A stretch of 64,000 bases of DNA from Polyangiaceae bacterium. Its GTDB lineage: Bacteria > Myxococcota_A > Polyangia > Polyangiales > Polyangiaceae. Each line of letters starts with the position of its first letter. Position 1 is the first letter of the stretch. Location: the NCBI GenBank assembly GCA_947475525.1, contig CANJMI010000014.1, positions 62,001-126,000 of the forward strand, written 5' to 3'. The translations under genes and the position numbers were made by a program. Under the pieces are notes generated by a model. That model was not told the DNA's origin. It searched no databases and saw only the letters and a program-made list of their open reading frames with translations. Shown here in pieces: positions 36,407 through 46,869 of the stretch.

Positions 36407-38710
36407 ATGGGCCCCGAGCGCTCGGACCACGAAGACCTCCCTCTCGTCACCTTGAACGTCGGTGGCATGTCGTGCGCGCGCTGCGCGGGCCACGTCGAGA
36501 AAGCCCTGCGCTCCGTGTCGGGTGTCCTCGACGCGACCGTGAACCTCGTCACCGAGCGTGCAACGGTGCACCTGGCGCATCCCTTACCGACAGTGCTCCT
36601 CGTCACCGCTGTCGAAGCGGCGGGCTACCAGGTTAGGCCCGATGAAACTCAGCCGAAGGCGCATGACGGCCCAGCAACGGGTGCCGCGGCGCGCGCCGCA
36701 GACGACGCCAGCTCGGGCGACCGCGCGTTCGTCATGGCACTGGTCCTCTCGCTGCCGCTACTCGCCTTTGGAATGGCGCACGACCTCGTTCCGAGCGCGT
36801 GGCTGGGCGCGTCCCGTTGGGCCCAGCTCGTCCTCGCGACCGCCGTGCTCGCTTTCCCGGCTCGCCGTTTTTTCGTCGGTGCATGGCGCGCCCTCGTGCG
36901 GAAGACGGCCGACATGAACACGCTGGTTGGGCTCGGCATAGGCGCAGCGTGGGTCTACTCAACGACCGCCGTGCTCGCGCCCGCGCTCTTCACACACGGC
37001 GGGCATGCGGTCCACGGAGCGATGCCCCCGGTGTACTTCGAAGCGATCGGCGCCATCGCTACGTTCGTTCTACTAGGTAAAAAGCTGGAAGCGCGGGCGC
37101 GGGCGCGATGCGCGGAGGCGGTGCGGATGCTCGTCAGCCTGACCCCCGTGACGGCGCGGCGGCTTGTGGAGACAGAGCGCGGACGCTCGGAGCAAGACGT
37201 TCCGCAAGAGAGCCTGCGCGTCGGCGATCGCATCGTCGTGCGACCAGGCGAGCGCGTGGCCGCGGACGCGAGGGTGGTCGAAGGCCGCTCGTTCATCGAC
37301 GAGTCGATGCTCACCGGCGAGAGCGAGCCGGTCCCCAAGCACGAAGGCGCGTGGATCTTCGGCGGGACGCAGAACCAAAGCGGGGCGCTTGTCGCGAGAG
37401 TCGCACGCGTTGGCAAGGACACCGCGCTCGCCCGGATCGCGCAGGCGGTGGAGGCGGCCCAAGCCTCGAAGCCACCGATAGCGCGTCTCGCCGACGTCGT
37501 CGCAAGCGTGTTCGTGCCCATCGTGCTCGGCATCGCCGTGCTCACACTCACCGTGTGGGTCGCCCTCGATCCGACCGCGGCCGGACTCGCCGTGGGGCTA
37601 GAGCGATTCGTCGCGGTGCTCGTCATCGCCTGCCCGTGTGCCGTCGGCCTCGCGACCCCGGCCGCGGTCGCCGTGGCCACCGGGCGCGGGGCCGAGCTCG
37701 GTGTGCTGATCCGCGGGGGCGAGGTGCTCGAGGCTGCGAGCCGCATCGACACGGTGCTGTTCGACAAGACCGGCACGCTCACCCGAGGCAAGCCGGAAGT
37801 GGCAGAGGTGCTCGCCATGAACGGCGTTGACGGGCCCACGCTCATCGCCTCCGCAGCCGCGGTCGAACAACGCAGTGAACATCCGCTAGGCTGCGCGATC
37901 GTCGCGCGCGCGCACGCCGATGGCCTCACCCTCGGTGCGGTCACGGGGTTCCTAAGCGAAGCCGGCGCAGGCGTCGAAGCGCGGGTCGATGGACGCCTCG
38001 TTCGGGTGGGCACCGCCGCCTGGCTCGAGGCCGCCAGCATCGATGTGGCCTTGGGCGTCGAGGCCGCAGAGCGCACTTCAAAATGTTCAAAAACGCCGGT
38101 TTTCATTGCAATCGATGGCCAATTCGCTGGGCTCATCGCGCTCGGTGACCGTCCCGCGCTCGGGGCGCGAAGCGTGGTTGCGATGCTGCTTGGGCACGGG
38201 ATCGCGGTAGCGATGGTATCCGGTGACAGAGAGGCCACCGCACGCGCCCTCGCCGCCGAGCTCGGCATCGCGGACGTCACAGCGGAGGTGCGGCCCGAAG
38301 GCAAAGCGGAGCTCGTGCGCGCCCGGCAGCAACAAGGCCGCCACGTCGCCATGGTCGGGGACGGCATCAACGATGCCCCTGCCCTCGCGGCCGCGAACGT
38401 GGGCATCGCGGTCAGTGGTGGCACCGACATCGCCCTCGCGACCGCCGACATCGCCCTCTTGCGGGGCGGGCTCAAGAATGTGCCCGTGGCGCTCGGCCTC
38501 GCCCGCGCGACGATGCGCACGATCCGCTGGAACTTGTTCTGGGCCTTCGTCTACAACGTCATCGGGATCCCCATCGCGACGGGAGCCTTGCACCGCCTAA
38601 CGGGGTTTCAACTCTCCCCGGTCTTGGCCAGCGCGGCCATGTCGTTGTCGAGCGTGTCGGTCCTCGCAAGCTCGCTACGGCTGCGTCGCTTCGGGCGAAA
38701 CGCGGTATAG
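36407..38710 (+). CDS. copA: Copper-translocating P-type ATPase (CopA-like)
   Basis: A 767-residue P1B-type ATPase that exports Cu(I) from the cytoplasm. One N-terminal heavy-metal domain has GMSCARC at 20-26. The membrane metal site is CPC (409-411, in IACPCAVGLATPAAV), the phosphorylated aspartate is D453 (DKTGTLT), the HP motif is SEHPLG and the hinge is GDGINDAPALAAANVGIA. The TGES loop (MLTGESEPV) is present. CPC with a trailing N/MSS-rich helix (SAAMSLSSVSV near the end) indicates monovalent copper or silver. It stands alone between an acyltransferase gene and tsaC, whose ATG follows 15 bases after its stop. Confidence 0.95.
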   Translation: MGPERSDHEDLPLVTLNVGGMSCARCAGHVEKALRSVSGVLDATVNLVTERATVHLAHPLPTVLLVTAVEAAGYQVRPDETQPKAHDGPATGAAARAADDASSGDRAFVMALVLSLPLLAFGMAHDLVPSAWLGASRWAQLVLATAVLAFPARRFFVGAWRALVRKTADMNTLVGLGIGAAWVYSTTAVLAPALFTHGGHAVHGAMPPVYFEAIGAIATFVLLGKKLEARARARCAEAVRMLVSLTPVTARRLVETERGRSEQDVPQESLRVGDRIVVRPGERVAADARVVEGRSFIDESMLTGESEPVPKHEGAWIFGGTQNQSGALVARVARVGKDTALARIAQAVEAAQASKPPIARLADVVASVFVPIVLGIAVLTLTVWVALDPTAAGLAVGLERFVAVLVIACPCAVGLATPAAVAVATGRGAELGVLIRGGEVLEAASRIDTVLFDKTGTLTRGKPEVAEVLAMNGVDGPTLIASAAAVEQRSEHPLGCAIVARAHADGLTLGAVTGFLSEAGAGVEARVDGRLVRVGTAAWLEAASIDVALGVEAAERTSKCSKTPVFIAIDGQFAGLIALGDRPALGARSVVAMLLGHGIAVAMVSGDREATARALAAELGIADVTAEVRPEGKAELVRARQQQGRHVAMVGDGINDAPALAAANVGIAVSGGTDIALATADIALLRGGLKNVPVALGLARATMRTIRWNLFWAFVYNVIGIPIATGALHRLTGFQLSPVLASAAMSLSSVSVLASSLRLRRFGRNAV

Positions 38711-38725
38711 AGCGCCGAGGAGGCC

Positions 38726-39724
38726 ATGAAGACGGAAGTCGTGCGCGTCGATCCCTTACGCCCCGAGCCGGACGTGATCGCGAGGGCCGTGCGCATTTTA
38801 ACTGCGGGTGGACTCGTCGTGCTGCCGACCGAAACCGTCTACGGCCTTGGAGCGGCGGCCGACGACGCGGCATCGGTGGCGCGGATCTTCGAGGCGAAAG
38901 GCCGCCCAGCCTACAACCCGCTTATCGTTCATGTCGCGAACGTGAGGGCGGCGCGCGACCTTGCTTCACGGTGGCCCGAGAGCGCCGAGCGCATCACGCA
39001 CCACGCGTGGCCAGGACCACTCACCGTGGTCGTCCCACGAAACCGCGCGAAGGTGCCCGACGTCGTCACGGCCGGCGGCGACACCGTGGCGTTGCGAATG
39101 CCGGACCACCCCGTCGCCCTCGCCCTGCTCAGCGCGCTCGGCCGCCCGATTGCGGCACCGAGCGCGAACCGCTTTCAAGCGCTCTCGCCGACCACGGCGG
39201 CCCACGTATTGAAGAACCTCGACGGGCATGTCGAGCTCATCCTCGACGCGGGCCCGTGCGACCGCGGGATCGAGTCCACCGTGGTCGACTGTACCGGCGA
39301 GGTCCCCGTCGTGCTGAGGCATGGCGCGTATTCACTGGCGACGCTGCGACGGCTCGCGGGGGGCCTCCAAAGTGCTCACGAACCGAACGAGAACGACGCT
39401 GCGGCGCTCCGCTCGCCAGGCCTGCTGCGTTTGCACTACGCACCGAACGCGCGCCTGGTGATCGCACGACCGGAGACCCTCGCTCATGCGCTGCGCGAGG
39501 CGGGCGAAAGGAGAGCCCTCGTCACACACCGCGCGTCGACCGCAAACTTCGCTCCAGCCGAAGTGTGCACGCTACCCAGTGATCCGGAAGGCTACGGCGC
39601 CGCGCTTTACGCCACGCTGCACCGACTCGACGACGCGGGCGTGCATACGATCGTGGTCGAGGCCGTCCCCGACGACGAGGCGTGGAGTGCGATTCGCGAT
39701 AGGCTTGCGCGAGCGTCGGGTTGA
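38726..39724 (+). CDS. tsaC: L-threonylcarbamoyladenylate synthase (Sua5/TsaC)
   Basis: This enzyme makes threonylcarbamoyl-AMP from threonine, bicarbonate and ATP, the first step of the t6A37 tRNA modification. The YrdC domain has VVLPTETVYGLGAAADDAASVARIFEAKGRPAYNPLIVHV, WPGPLTVVVPR and PIAAPSANRFQALSPTTA. At 332 residues it is the long Sua5 form, with a C-terminal Sua5 domain (SPGLLRLHYAPNARLVI, then LHRLDDAGVHTIVVEAVPD). A GAGGAGG ribosome site sits before the ATG. It is probably also reached by read-through from copA, whose stop is 15 bases upstream. Confidence 0.95.
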   Translation: MKTEVVRVDPLRPEPDVIARAVRILTAGGLVVLPTETVYGLGAAADDAASVARIFEAKGRPAYNPLIVHVANVRAARDLASRWPESAERITHHAWPGPLTVVVPRNRAKVPDVVTAGGDTVALRMPDHPVALALLSALGRPIAAPSANRFQALSPTTAAHVLKNLDGHVELILDAGPCDRGIESTVVDCTGEVPVVLRHGAYSLATLRRLAGGLQSAHEPNENDAAALRSPGLLRLHYAPNARLVIARPETLAHALREAGERRALVTHRASTANFAPAEVCTLPSDPEGYGAALYATLHRLDDAGVHTIVVEAVPDDEAWSAIRDRLARASG

Positions 39725-39768
39725 GCGAGCGTCAACCGCACACGCCGGCGAAACTGGGGTTTCCCTAA

Positions 39769-42072
<2,304 letters not shown>

Positions 42073-42113
42073 CTTGTTGCCGTCCTGTGACACAGCGTAG
42101 CGAGGACGTGCGG

Positions 42114-42119
42114 TATGTT
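42114..42119 (+). promoter_or_regulatory. Candidate -10 box for the desaturase gene
   Basis: TATGTT lies 11 bases before the ATG at 42131, with GTGACA about 21 bases upstream, too far for a standard -35. Confidence 0.25.
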
Positions 42120-42130
42120 TCCCGCACACC

Positions 42131-42934
42131 ATGTACGTCCTCGCCTGCCTCGCCGTGTTCTTCGTGGCCTACCTCGTCAACATCACGACGATCACGGTGC
42201 TCTACCACCGTGGTCTCGCCCACGAGGCGGTGACGTTATCACCGGCCGCGCGACGCTTCGCCATCGTGATGGGCAACTGGGTCACCGGCCTCGATCCGAA
42301 AGGCTGGGTCTGCATGCACAGGCTCCATCACGTGCATTCGGACACCAAGCGCGACCCGCACAGCCCGCAGCACGCCGGCATCTTCGGTGTGCTCCTAAGC
42401 CAACTGCGCTCGTACAACCGCGTCCTCGTCGGCCTCGCGAGGCGCCATGAACCCTACGTCTCGACGGTCAAAGATCTCGAGTTCGACATCAGCTGGCTCA
42501 ACAAGAAGCGCGTTTGGTTCCTGCCTTACCTGATCCATCTCGCGATTGCCGTCGTGCTGTTTGCATTCGGCTATGGGCTCCTCGGCGCAGCCTATTTCAT
42601 TGGGATCATGGGCCATCCCGTCGAAGGCTGGCTCGTCAATTCCCTCGGTCATGCGATCGGCGGGCGGAATTTTGAAACCCCCGACAACTCGCGCAACAAC
42701 CACTTGGTTGCCTGGTTCATCTTCGGTGAGGGCTACCAAAACAACCACCACCGCTATCCTTCGTCCGCGAAGTTCTCGTACCGCTCTTGGGAGATCGACC
42801 CCGGCTACGCGCTCTGCCGCGCGATGCAGTCGCTTGGCCTGCTCACCATCAACGCGAGCCAGCTTATCCCGTCGCCGACCGAGCCCCCACGCGCCGCTCT
42901 CGACGCGGTTGCGGCGAGCGAACTTCATTCCTGA
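42131..42934 (+). CDS. Acyl-CoA/acyl-lipid fatty acid desaturase
   Basis: A 267-residue membrane di-iron desaturase. The three histidine boxes are HRGLAH (26-31), HRLHH (63-67, followed by HVHSD) and NNHHRYPSSAKF near residue 198, matching the delta-9 stearoyl-CoA/acyl-lipid family. Hydrophobic stretches occur at about 1-24, 130-150 and 150-170. It inserts a double bond in a saturated acyl chain to adjust membrane fluidity. It is a little short for the family (about 300), which is common in bacteria. No redox partner gene is adjacent. Confidence 0.88.
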   Translation: MYVLACLAVFFVAYLVNITTITVLYHRGLAHEAVTLSPAARRFAIVMGNWVTGLDPKGWVCMHRLHHVHSDTKRDPHSPQHAGIFGVLLSQLRSYNRVLVGLARRHEPYVSTVKDLEFDISWLNKKRVWFLPYLIHLAIAVVLFAFGYGLLGAAYFIGIMGHPVEGWLVNSLGHAIGGRNFETPDNSRNNHLVAWFIFGEGYQNNHHRYPSSAKFSYRSWEIDPGYALCRAMQSLGLLTINASQLIPSPTEPPRAALDAVAASELHS

Positions 42935-42953
42935 ACCAGGTCAAGCCTCGGTC

Positions 42954-43442
42954 ATGCGCCTGCCCATCGATCCCGCACTCGCCCTCGTGGCGCTCTCGTT
43001 CCTTTCGGCATGCGGGGACAACCAAGATCCCGCCGGCGCCGACGAGCTCTTTCTGCGCATCCAAACGCTCGACTACCGCGCAACCTTTGCCAAGGCGCCC
43101 GGCTACGAAACCCAGCAACCGAGCAACACGTCGCACTCGGCGTTCAGCGACATTTTTCTCAATCCGATCAGCGCCAAGGTCATCGCGGACAACACGGCGA
43201 TCAGCGCGTGGCCACTCGGTTCGTTGATCGTGAAAGACGGTTACGATGACGATGGGATCATCGAGCTCATCGCCGTGATGGAAAAACGGAGCGACGGTTG
43301 GTATTGGGCTGAGTACCTCGATCCCACAGCGTCAGCTGGTGGCGCAAGCTATTCGGGCAAACCCTCGGTGTGCATCGATTGTCACCAATCGGCGGCGGAC
43401 GACGGCAATGACTTTACCCGCGCGATCGTCCTGCCAAAGTAG
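42954..43442 (+). CDS. Cytochrome P460-like lipoprotein with CxxCH
   Basis: A 162-residue exported protein from the ATG at 42954. The signal peptide ends in the lipobox LSAC (cysteine 20). The fold resembles cytochrome P460: RATFAKAPGYETQQPSNTSHSAF, WPLGSLIVKDGYDD, IIELIAVMEKRSDGWYWAEY, then SGKPSVCIDCHQSAADDG with the haem-binding C140xxC143H144. Such proteins are periplasmic c-type haem proteins whose role outside ammonia oxidisers is unclear. It starts 19 bases after the desaturase stop, so it could be co-transcribed. Confidence 0.7.
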   Translation: MRLPIDPALALVALSFLSACGDNQDPAGADELFLRIQTLDYRATFAKAPGYETQQPSNTSHSAFSDIFLNPISAKVIADNTAISAWPLGSLIVKDGYDDDGIIELIAVMEKRSDGWYWAEYLDPTASAGGASYSGKPSVCIDCHQSAADDGNDFTRAIVLPK

Positions 43443-43484
43443 CTGCCCTGCTTGCGACTGTTTCGGTACGCCAGTTTCAGCGCG

Positions 43485-44102
43485 CTAAGGAGTCATGACC
43501 TCGACCACGGCGCATTGCCCTTTGACGCACGCGGCCGATAAGTTCGCAGGCGCGGCCGGTTCGCACTCACTGCACACGTGATCGGCGGCGCACACGAGGG
43601 CGGCGAGCTCACCGAGTTTCTTGTTCGCGACGGCCACCCACGGCCCGGCTGCGCCACACGTGCAGCAGTCGAGCCCGAGCCGCAGCGTGCAATCTCCGGC
43701 GACGGCACACTCCGAATAAGGCGACGCCCCGATGTCCGCGCCACGGCACGAGCCGGCCGCGAGGTCGCAGTATGCGAAGAGGTTCCCGTTCGGCTCCTCG
43801 GGACAACCGGGACACAAGAGCTGCTCGGGACATACCGCCTCGCGATGGGCGTCCACGGAGGGCAAGGCCACGGCATCGAAGTCCGTAAGCTCAGGCTTGC
43901 CGCATACCCCGCAGCACGTGCGGTCCGCCAAGATGCATGTTCCAGGCTGCGAGCACGCGCCAAACTCCGTCATCCCCGTGCCCGACGATGTGCCCATCGC
44001 GGTGGAGTTGGTCGTGCCGACTCCCGAGCTCCCGCCGCCGCCCGCGTCGTCTTGTACCTGTCCGCCGCACACCGCGAGCGCAAGCAACAGACCCGACATC
44101 AT
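43485..44102 (-). CDS. Cysteine-rich secreted protein
   Basis: A 205-residue protein from the paired ATGs at 44102/44099; the longer reading frame upstream has no coding look. A short hydrophobic segment (GLLLALAVCGG) could be a signal or lipoprotein peptide, although valine before the cysteine is unusual for a lipobox. The linker is Gly/Ser/Thr-rich. The mature part has about 20 cysteines arranged in pairs (CCGVCG, CPGCPEE, CCTCGAAG, CSEC), suggesting disulphide-bonded repeats. This type is common in Polyangia as surface proteins of unknown function. It diverges from the phospholipase-D-like gene. Confidence 0.6.
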   Translation of the reverse strand: MMSGLLLALAVCGGQVQDDAGGGGSSGVGTTNSTAMGTSSGTGMTEFGACSQPGTCILADRTCCGVCGKPELTDFDAVALPSVDAHREAVCPEQLLCPGCPEEPNGNLFAYCDLAAGSCRGADIGASPYSECAVAGDCTLRLGLDCCTCGAAGPWVAVANKKLGELAALVCAADHVCSECEPAAPANLSAACVKGQCAVVEVMTP

Positions 44103-44237
44103 CAGCGCCCTTGGGTAGGCCACGTGGTTCACGCTACGAGCAACATCAGAGGTCGCACGTGAGCGCAAGCACACATCATGCGCCGCGCGATAAGGTTGAA
44201 GCCCAGCCATGAGTTAGCGCACGATGGCGCTCCCAAC

Positions 44238-45128
44238 ATGGCATCGTTTTTCGCCTTCCGTCGCTGGCTCGCACACAAGTTGCTACCGCTCGACGTCACT
44301 CCACCGCCATCGTTGCCGCCAAAACTCGTAGCGCCTCTGCCTATCCCCGAGGTCATCGACACGCGCGACGCACGCGTTCAGGAGCTCGAGGGTTGTGTCG
44401 CCTCGCTCAACGCCGCACTCAACGCGGCGAAGCAAGACGCGAAGGAGAAGGAAGACGCGAACGAGAAGGAAAAGGAGAAAGAAACAGACAAGCCTACGCC
44501 AACAACGTCGGCCGACGGCCACACCAAAGACCGCGGCAAACGGATGGCCGAGCTCGAGCGCCGCGTCGAGGACGCCGAGAGCGCAGCGGCACGCCATCGA
44601 GGTCGCGCCGACGATGCCGAAGGTCATGCCGCCGACCTCGAGCAGCAGCTTCACAAACTCAGGGCCCCTGGTGGCGAACCCGCGGGAGACGGACTCTCCG
44701 AGGTGTGGTGGAGCCCGGGCGACGCGTGCGTTGACGCCATCCTTCGTGAGCTCGAGCGCGCTGAAGAGACCGTGGACGTGTGCGTGTTCACCATCACCGA
44801 TGATCGCCTCGCGCAGGCGCTCGTCAGCGCGCACCGTCGTCGCGTGCGGGTGCGCATCCTCACCGACAACGACAAGTCCTACGACGAAGGTTCAGACATT
44901 GCGCGCCTGAGCGACGCGGGCATCGAGGTCCGTGTCGATCGAACCGAGTACCACATGCATCACAAATTCGCGGTATTCGACGGGCGTCGCGCCCTCACCG
45001 GGAGTTACAACTGGACGCGCGGCGCGGCGCGAAACAACGAGGAACACATCGTCGTCACAAGGGACGCCCACCTCACAGCCGAGCTTGCCCGTGGCTTCGG
45101 CAAGCTGTGGCGCAAGTTCGAACCGTGA
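44238..45128 (+). CDS. Phospholipase D-like protein with N-terminal coiled coil
   Basis: A 296-residue protein. Residues about 35-140 are strongly charged and predicted coiled coil (KQDAKEKEDANEKEKEKE, LEQQLHKLRA). The C-terminal half is a single PLD domain: DVCVFTITDDRLAQALVSAHRRRVRVRILTDND, the HKD motif H241-K243-D248 in HMHHKFAVFDG, and SYNWTRGAARNNEEHIVV. One HKD motif means the protein must dimerise to form an active site, as in the Nuc endonuclease and mitochondrial cardiolipin hydrolase. The activity could be on phospholipid or nucleic acid. No toxin or immunity partner is seen nearby. Confidence 0.8.
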   Translation: MASFFAFRRWLAHKLLPLDVTPPPSLPPKLVAPLPIPEVIDTRDARVQELEGCVASLNAALNAAKQDAKEKEDANEKEKEKETDKPTPTTSADGHTKDRGKRMAELERRVEDAESAAARHRGRADDAEGHAADLEQQLHKLRAPGGEPAGDGLSEVWWSPGDACVDAILRELERAEETVDVCVFTITDDRLAQALVSAHRRRVRVRILTDNDKSYDEGSDIARLSDAGIEVRVDRTEYHMHHKFAVFDGRRALTGSYNWTRGAARNNEEHIVVTRDAHLTAELARGFGKLWRKFEP

Positions 45129-45327
45129 CGCAGCTCTAGAAACGCATGGCTCATCCGGCGCGATGGTCGAGATGAGAGCGCCGGAGAAATCGTCGATAGC
45201 TCGTCCGATTTTTTGATGAAACGAAGCGGACCCGGCCATTCATCTCTTGGTTGAACGCAGCGGCAGACAGGGCCGCTAGCGCGACGAGTTGCGCGGCCAG
45301 AAGCCGCATTGAGAAAGAACCATCGCC

Positions 45328-46806
45328 ATGAAAACGACGCCTTCACTTCGCTCGCGAACTGCGTTGCTCTCGACGGTCTTCGCCTGCGCCGGAGCGCTCC
45401 TCCTCGGGGCGTGCGCCGTGGAAGCCGACGACCCGGAGGAACTCACCGGCGAGGACGCAGCGGCGCTCTCCTGCACGAATCCGTCCCTCAACAACACCCG
45501 TTCGCTGTTCGTCACGGACCCGGCGGCGCTCGCCAAGTTCCCCTTCAAGACCGTGATGGACACGATCATCGCCACGGCCGGCACGGGGGCGCAGCAGAGC
45601 GCGCTTCAGCTCTATCAGCAGTGGTGGGATCTCAACAACGACACCGCGACCGCGAAGACCACCGGACCTCATTGCAACGACATCGCCCAGCCGTTTGACT
45701 GCCCACGTCAGGAGGGGGTCCTCGCAACCACCAACCCGTTCACGGGCGTGGGGACGAACCCGGACTCGTATCTCCCGATCGGGCTCGTCAACCGCTTTGA
45801 CCTCGCGCCGACGAACGGGGCGAACTGCGGGGAGTACCGCGTCGTATTCGGCAAGGTCTCGGGACTGACGAAACCGAACGACCGGAACCTCATCATCTTC
45901 GAGGCGAAGCTGCCGAACCCGAGCCCGTCGCTGGGGATCGCGGCGTGCAAGCCGGTCGCCAAGTTCTGGGCCGATCTGTCGACGGAGGCGAACGCGAACA
46001 TCCGTGCGACCAAGCTGCAAAAGTTCTACTTCACCGGACTGACCGGCTTCCAGCCCGTTATCCACTTCTCGCACTACCGCGGGACAGCGGTCGACGCGAA
46101 CTCGGGGCAGATCAGGACGAATCAGTTCATGAATCGGGTGAGCGGCCAGAACTGGGGGCTCCGAGAATACAAGCTCACGAAAACCTGCGCGATCCCATCC
46201 ACCTGCACGCTCGTGATGAATCAAAGCCAAGTGAAGATTAACCCACTGGGCTCCTTCTTTGCCCAGGTGGCGCCGGGCGGGGCACTCACGCCTTTCCAGA
46301 CCGATTTCGTCAACAACCAGGTGCCGCGCTTGCTCGGGAAGAGCGTGTCGGCCATCGGGATGGTGACGCCTGCCGAGTTCAACGGGTTCCAGAGCGACGC
46401 GCAGGCCGGCGATAACGATTATGGCCCCCAGCTCCCCACGACCGGGGCCTTCAACACCGCCATCCAGAAGAAGCTCACCGCGCTGAAGTCGAACCTTACC
46501 CCGAGGAACGTCGTGGACCGGGCGACCACCCAGTCGTGCGCCGGATGCCACGAACTCAGCACGGGAATGCCCCTCGGCGGCGGGTTCACCTGGCCGTCGA
46601 GCAATGGATTTACCCAGATCTCCGAGGCCAGGCAGCTCTCTCCTGCGCTGGCAGGCGCGGACGGCTTCCTGGCGAATCGCAAGTCGGTGCTCATCAAATT
46701 CCTCTGCACTCCTCCGGCCCCGAGCTCAGTCGGCGCGAGCTCGGTGAGCCCGAGCGCCGAGATATCCGGCGCACTCGAGACCCTCGGTGGCTCCGTGAAC
46801 GAATGA
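45328..46806 (+). CDS. Lipoprotein with single CxxCH motif
   Basis: A 492-residue secreted protein. The signal peptide ends with LLLGAC (lipobox, cysteine 29). The large middle region has no family I recognise, with segments such as PIGLVNRFDLAPTNGANCGEYRVVFGK and FHFSHYRGTAVDANSGQIRTNQFM. Near the C-terminus TTQSCAGCHELSTG gives one C404xxC407H408 haem-binding motif. It resembles a myxobacterial family of outer-membrane lipoproteins of unknown role. A purine-rich GAGAAAGA precedes the ATG. Confidence 0.65.
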   Translation: MKTTPSLRSRTALLSTVFACAGALLLGACAVEADDPEELTGEDAAALSCTNPSLNNTRSLFVTDPAALAKFPFKTVMDTIIATAGTGAQQSALQLYQQWWDLNNDTATAKTTGPHCNDIAQPFDCPRQEGVLATTNPFTGVGTNPDSYLPIGLVNRFDLAPTNGANCGEYRVVFGKVSGLTKPNDRNLIIFEAKLPNPSPSLGIAACKPVAKFWADLSTEANANIRATKLQKFYFTGLTGFQPVIHFSHYRGTAVDANSGQIRTNQFMNRVSGQNWGLREYKLTKTCAIPSTCTLVMNQSQVKINPLGSFFAQVAPGGALTPFQTDFVNNQVPRLLGKSVSAIGMVTPAEFNGFQSDAQAGDNDYGPQLPTTGAFNTAIQKKLTALKSNLTPRNVVDRATTQSCAGCHELSTGMPLGGGFTWPSSNGFTQISEARQLSPALAGADGFLANRKSVLIKFLCTPPAPSSVGASSVSPSAEISGALETLGGSVNE

Positions 46807-46869
46807 GAGGATGCGCCGGAGGTGAAACGCGCTCCACGGCGAACGTCGCGCTCGCGTGCAGCAACAAGC

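Noticed and set aside
45343-46551. Long minus-strand frame opposite the CxxCH lipoprotein
   Set aside because: Arg/Glu-rich mirror frame with no family features; the plus strand has a signal peptide, lipobox and ribosome site.
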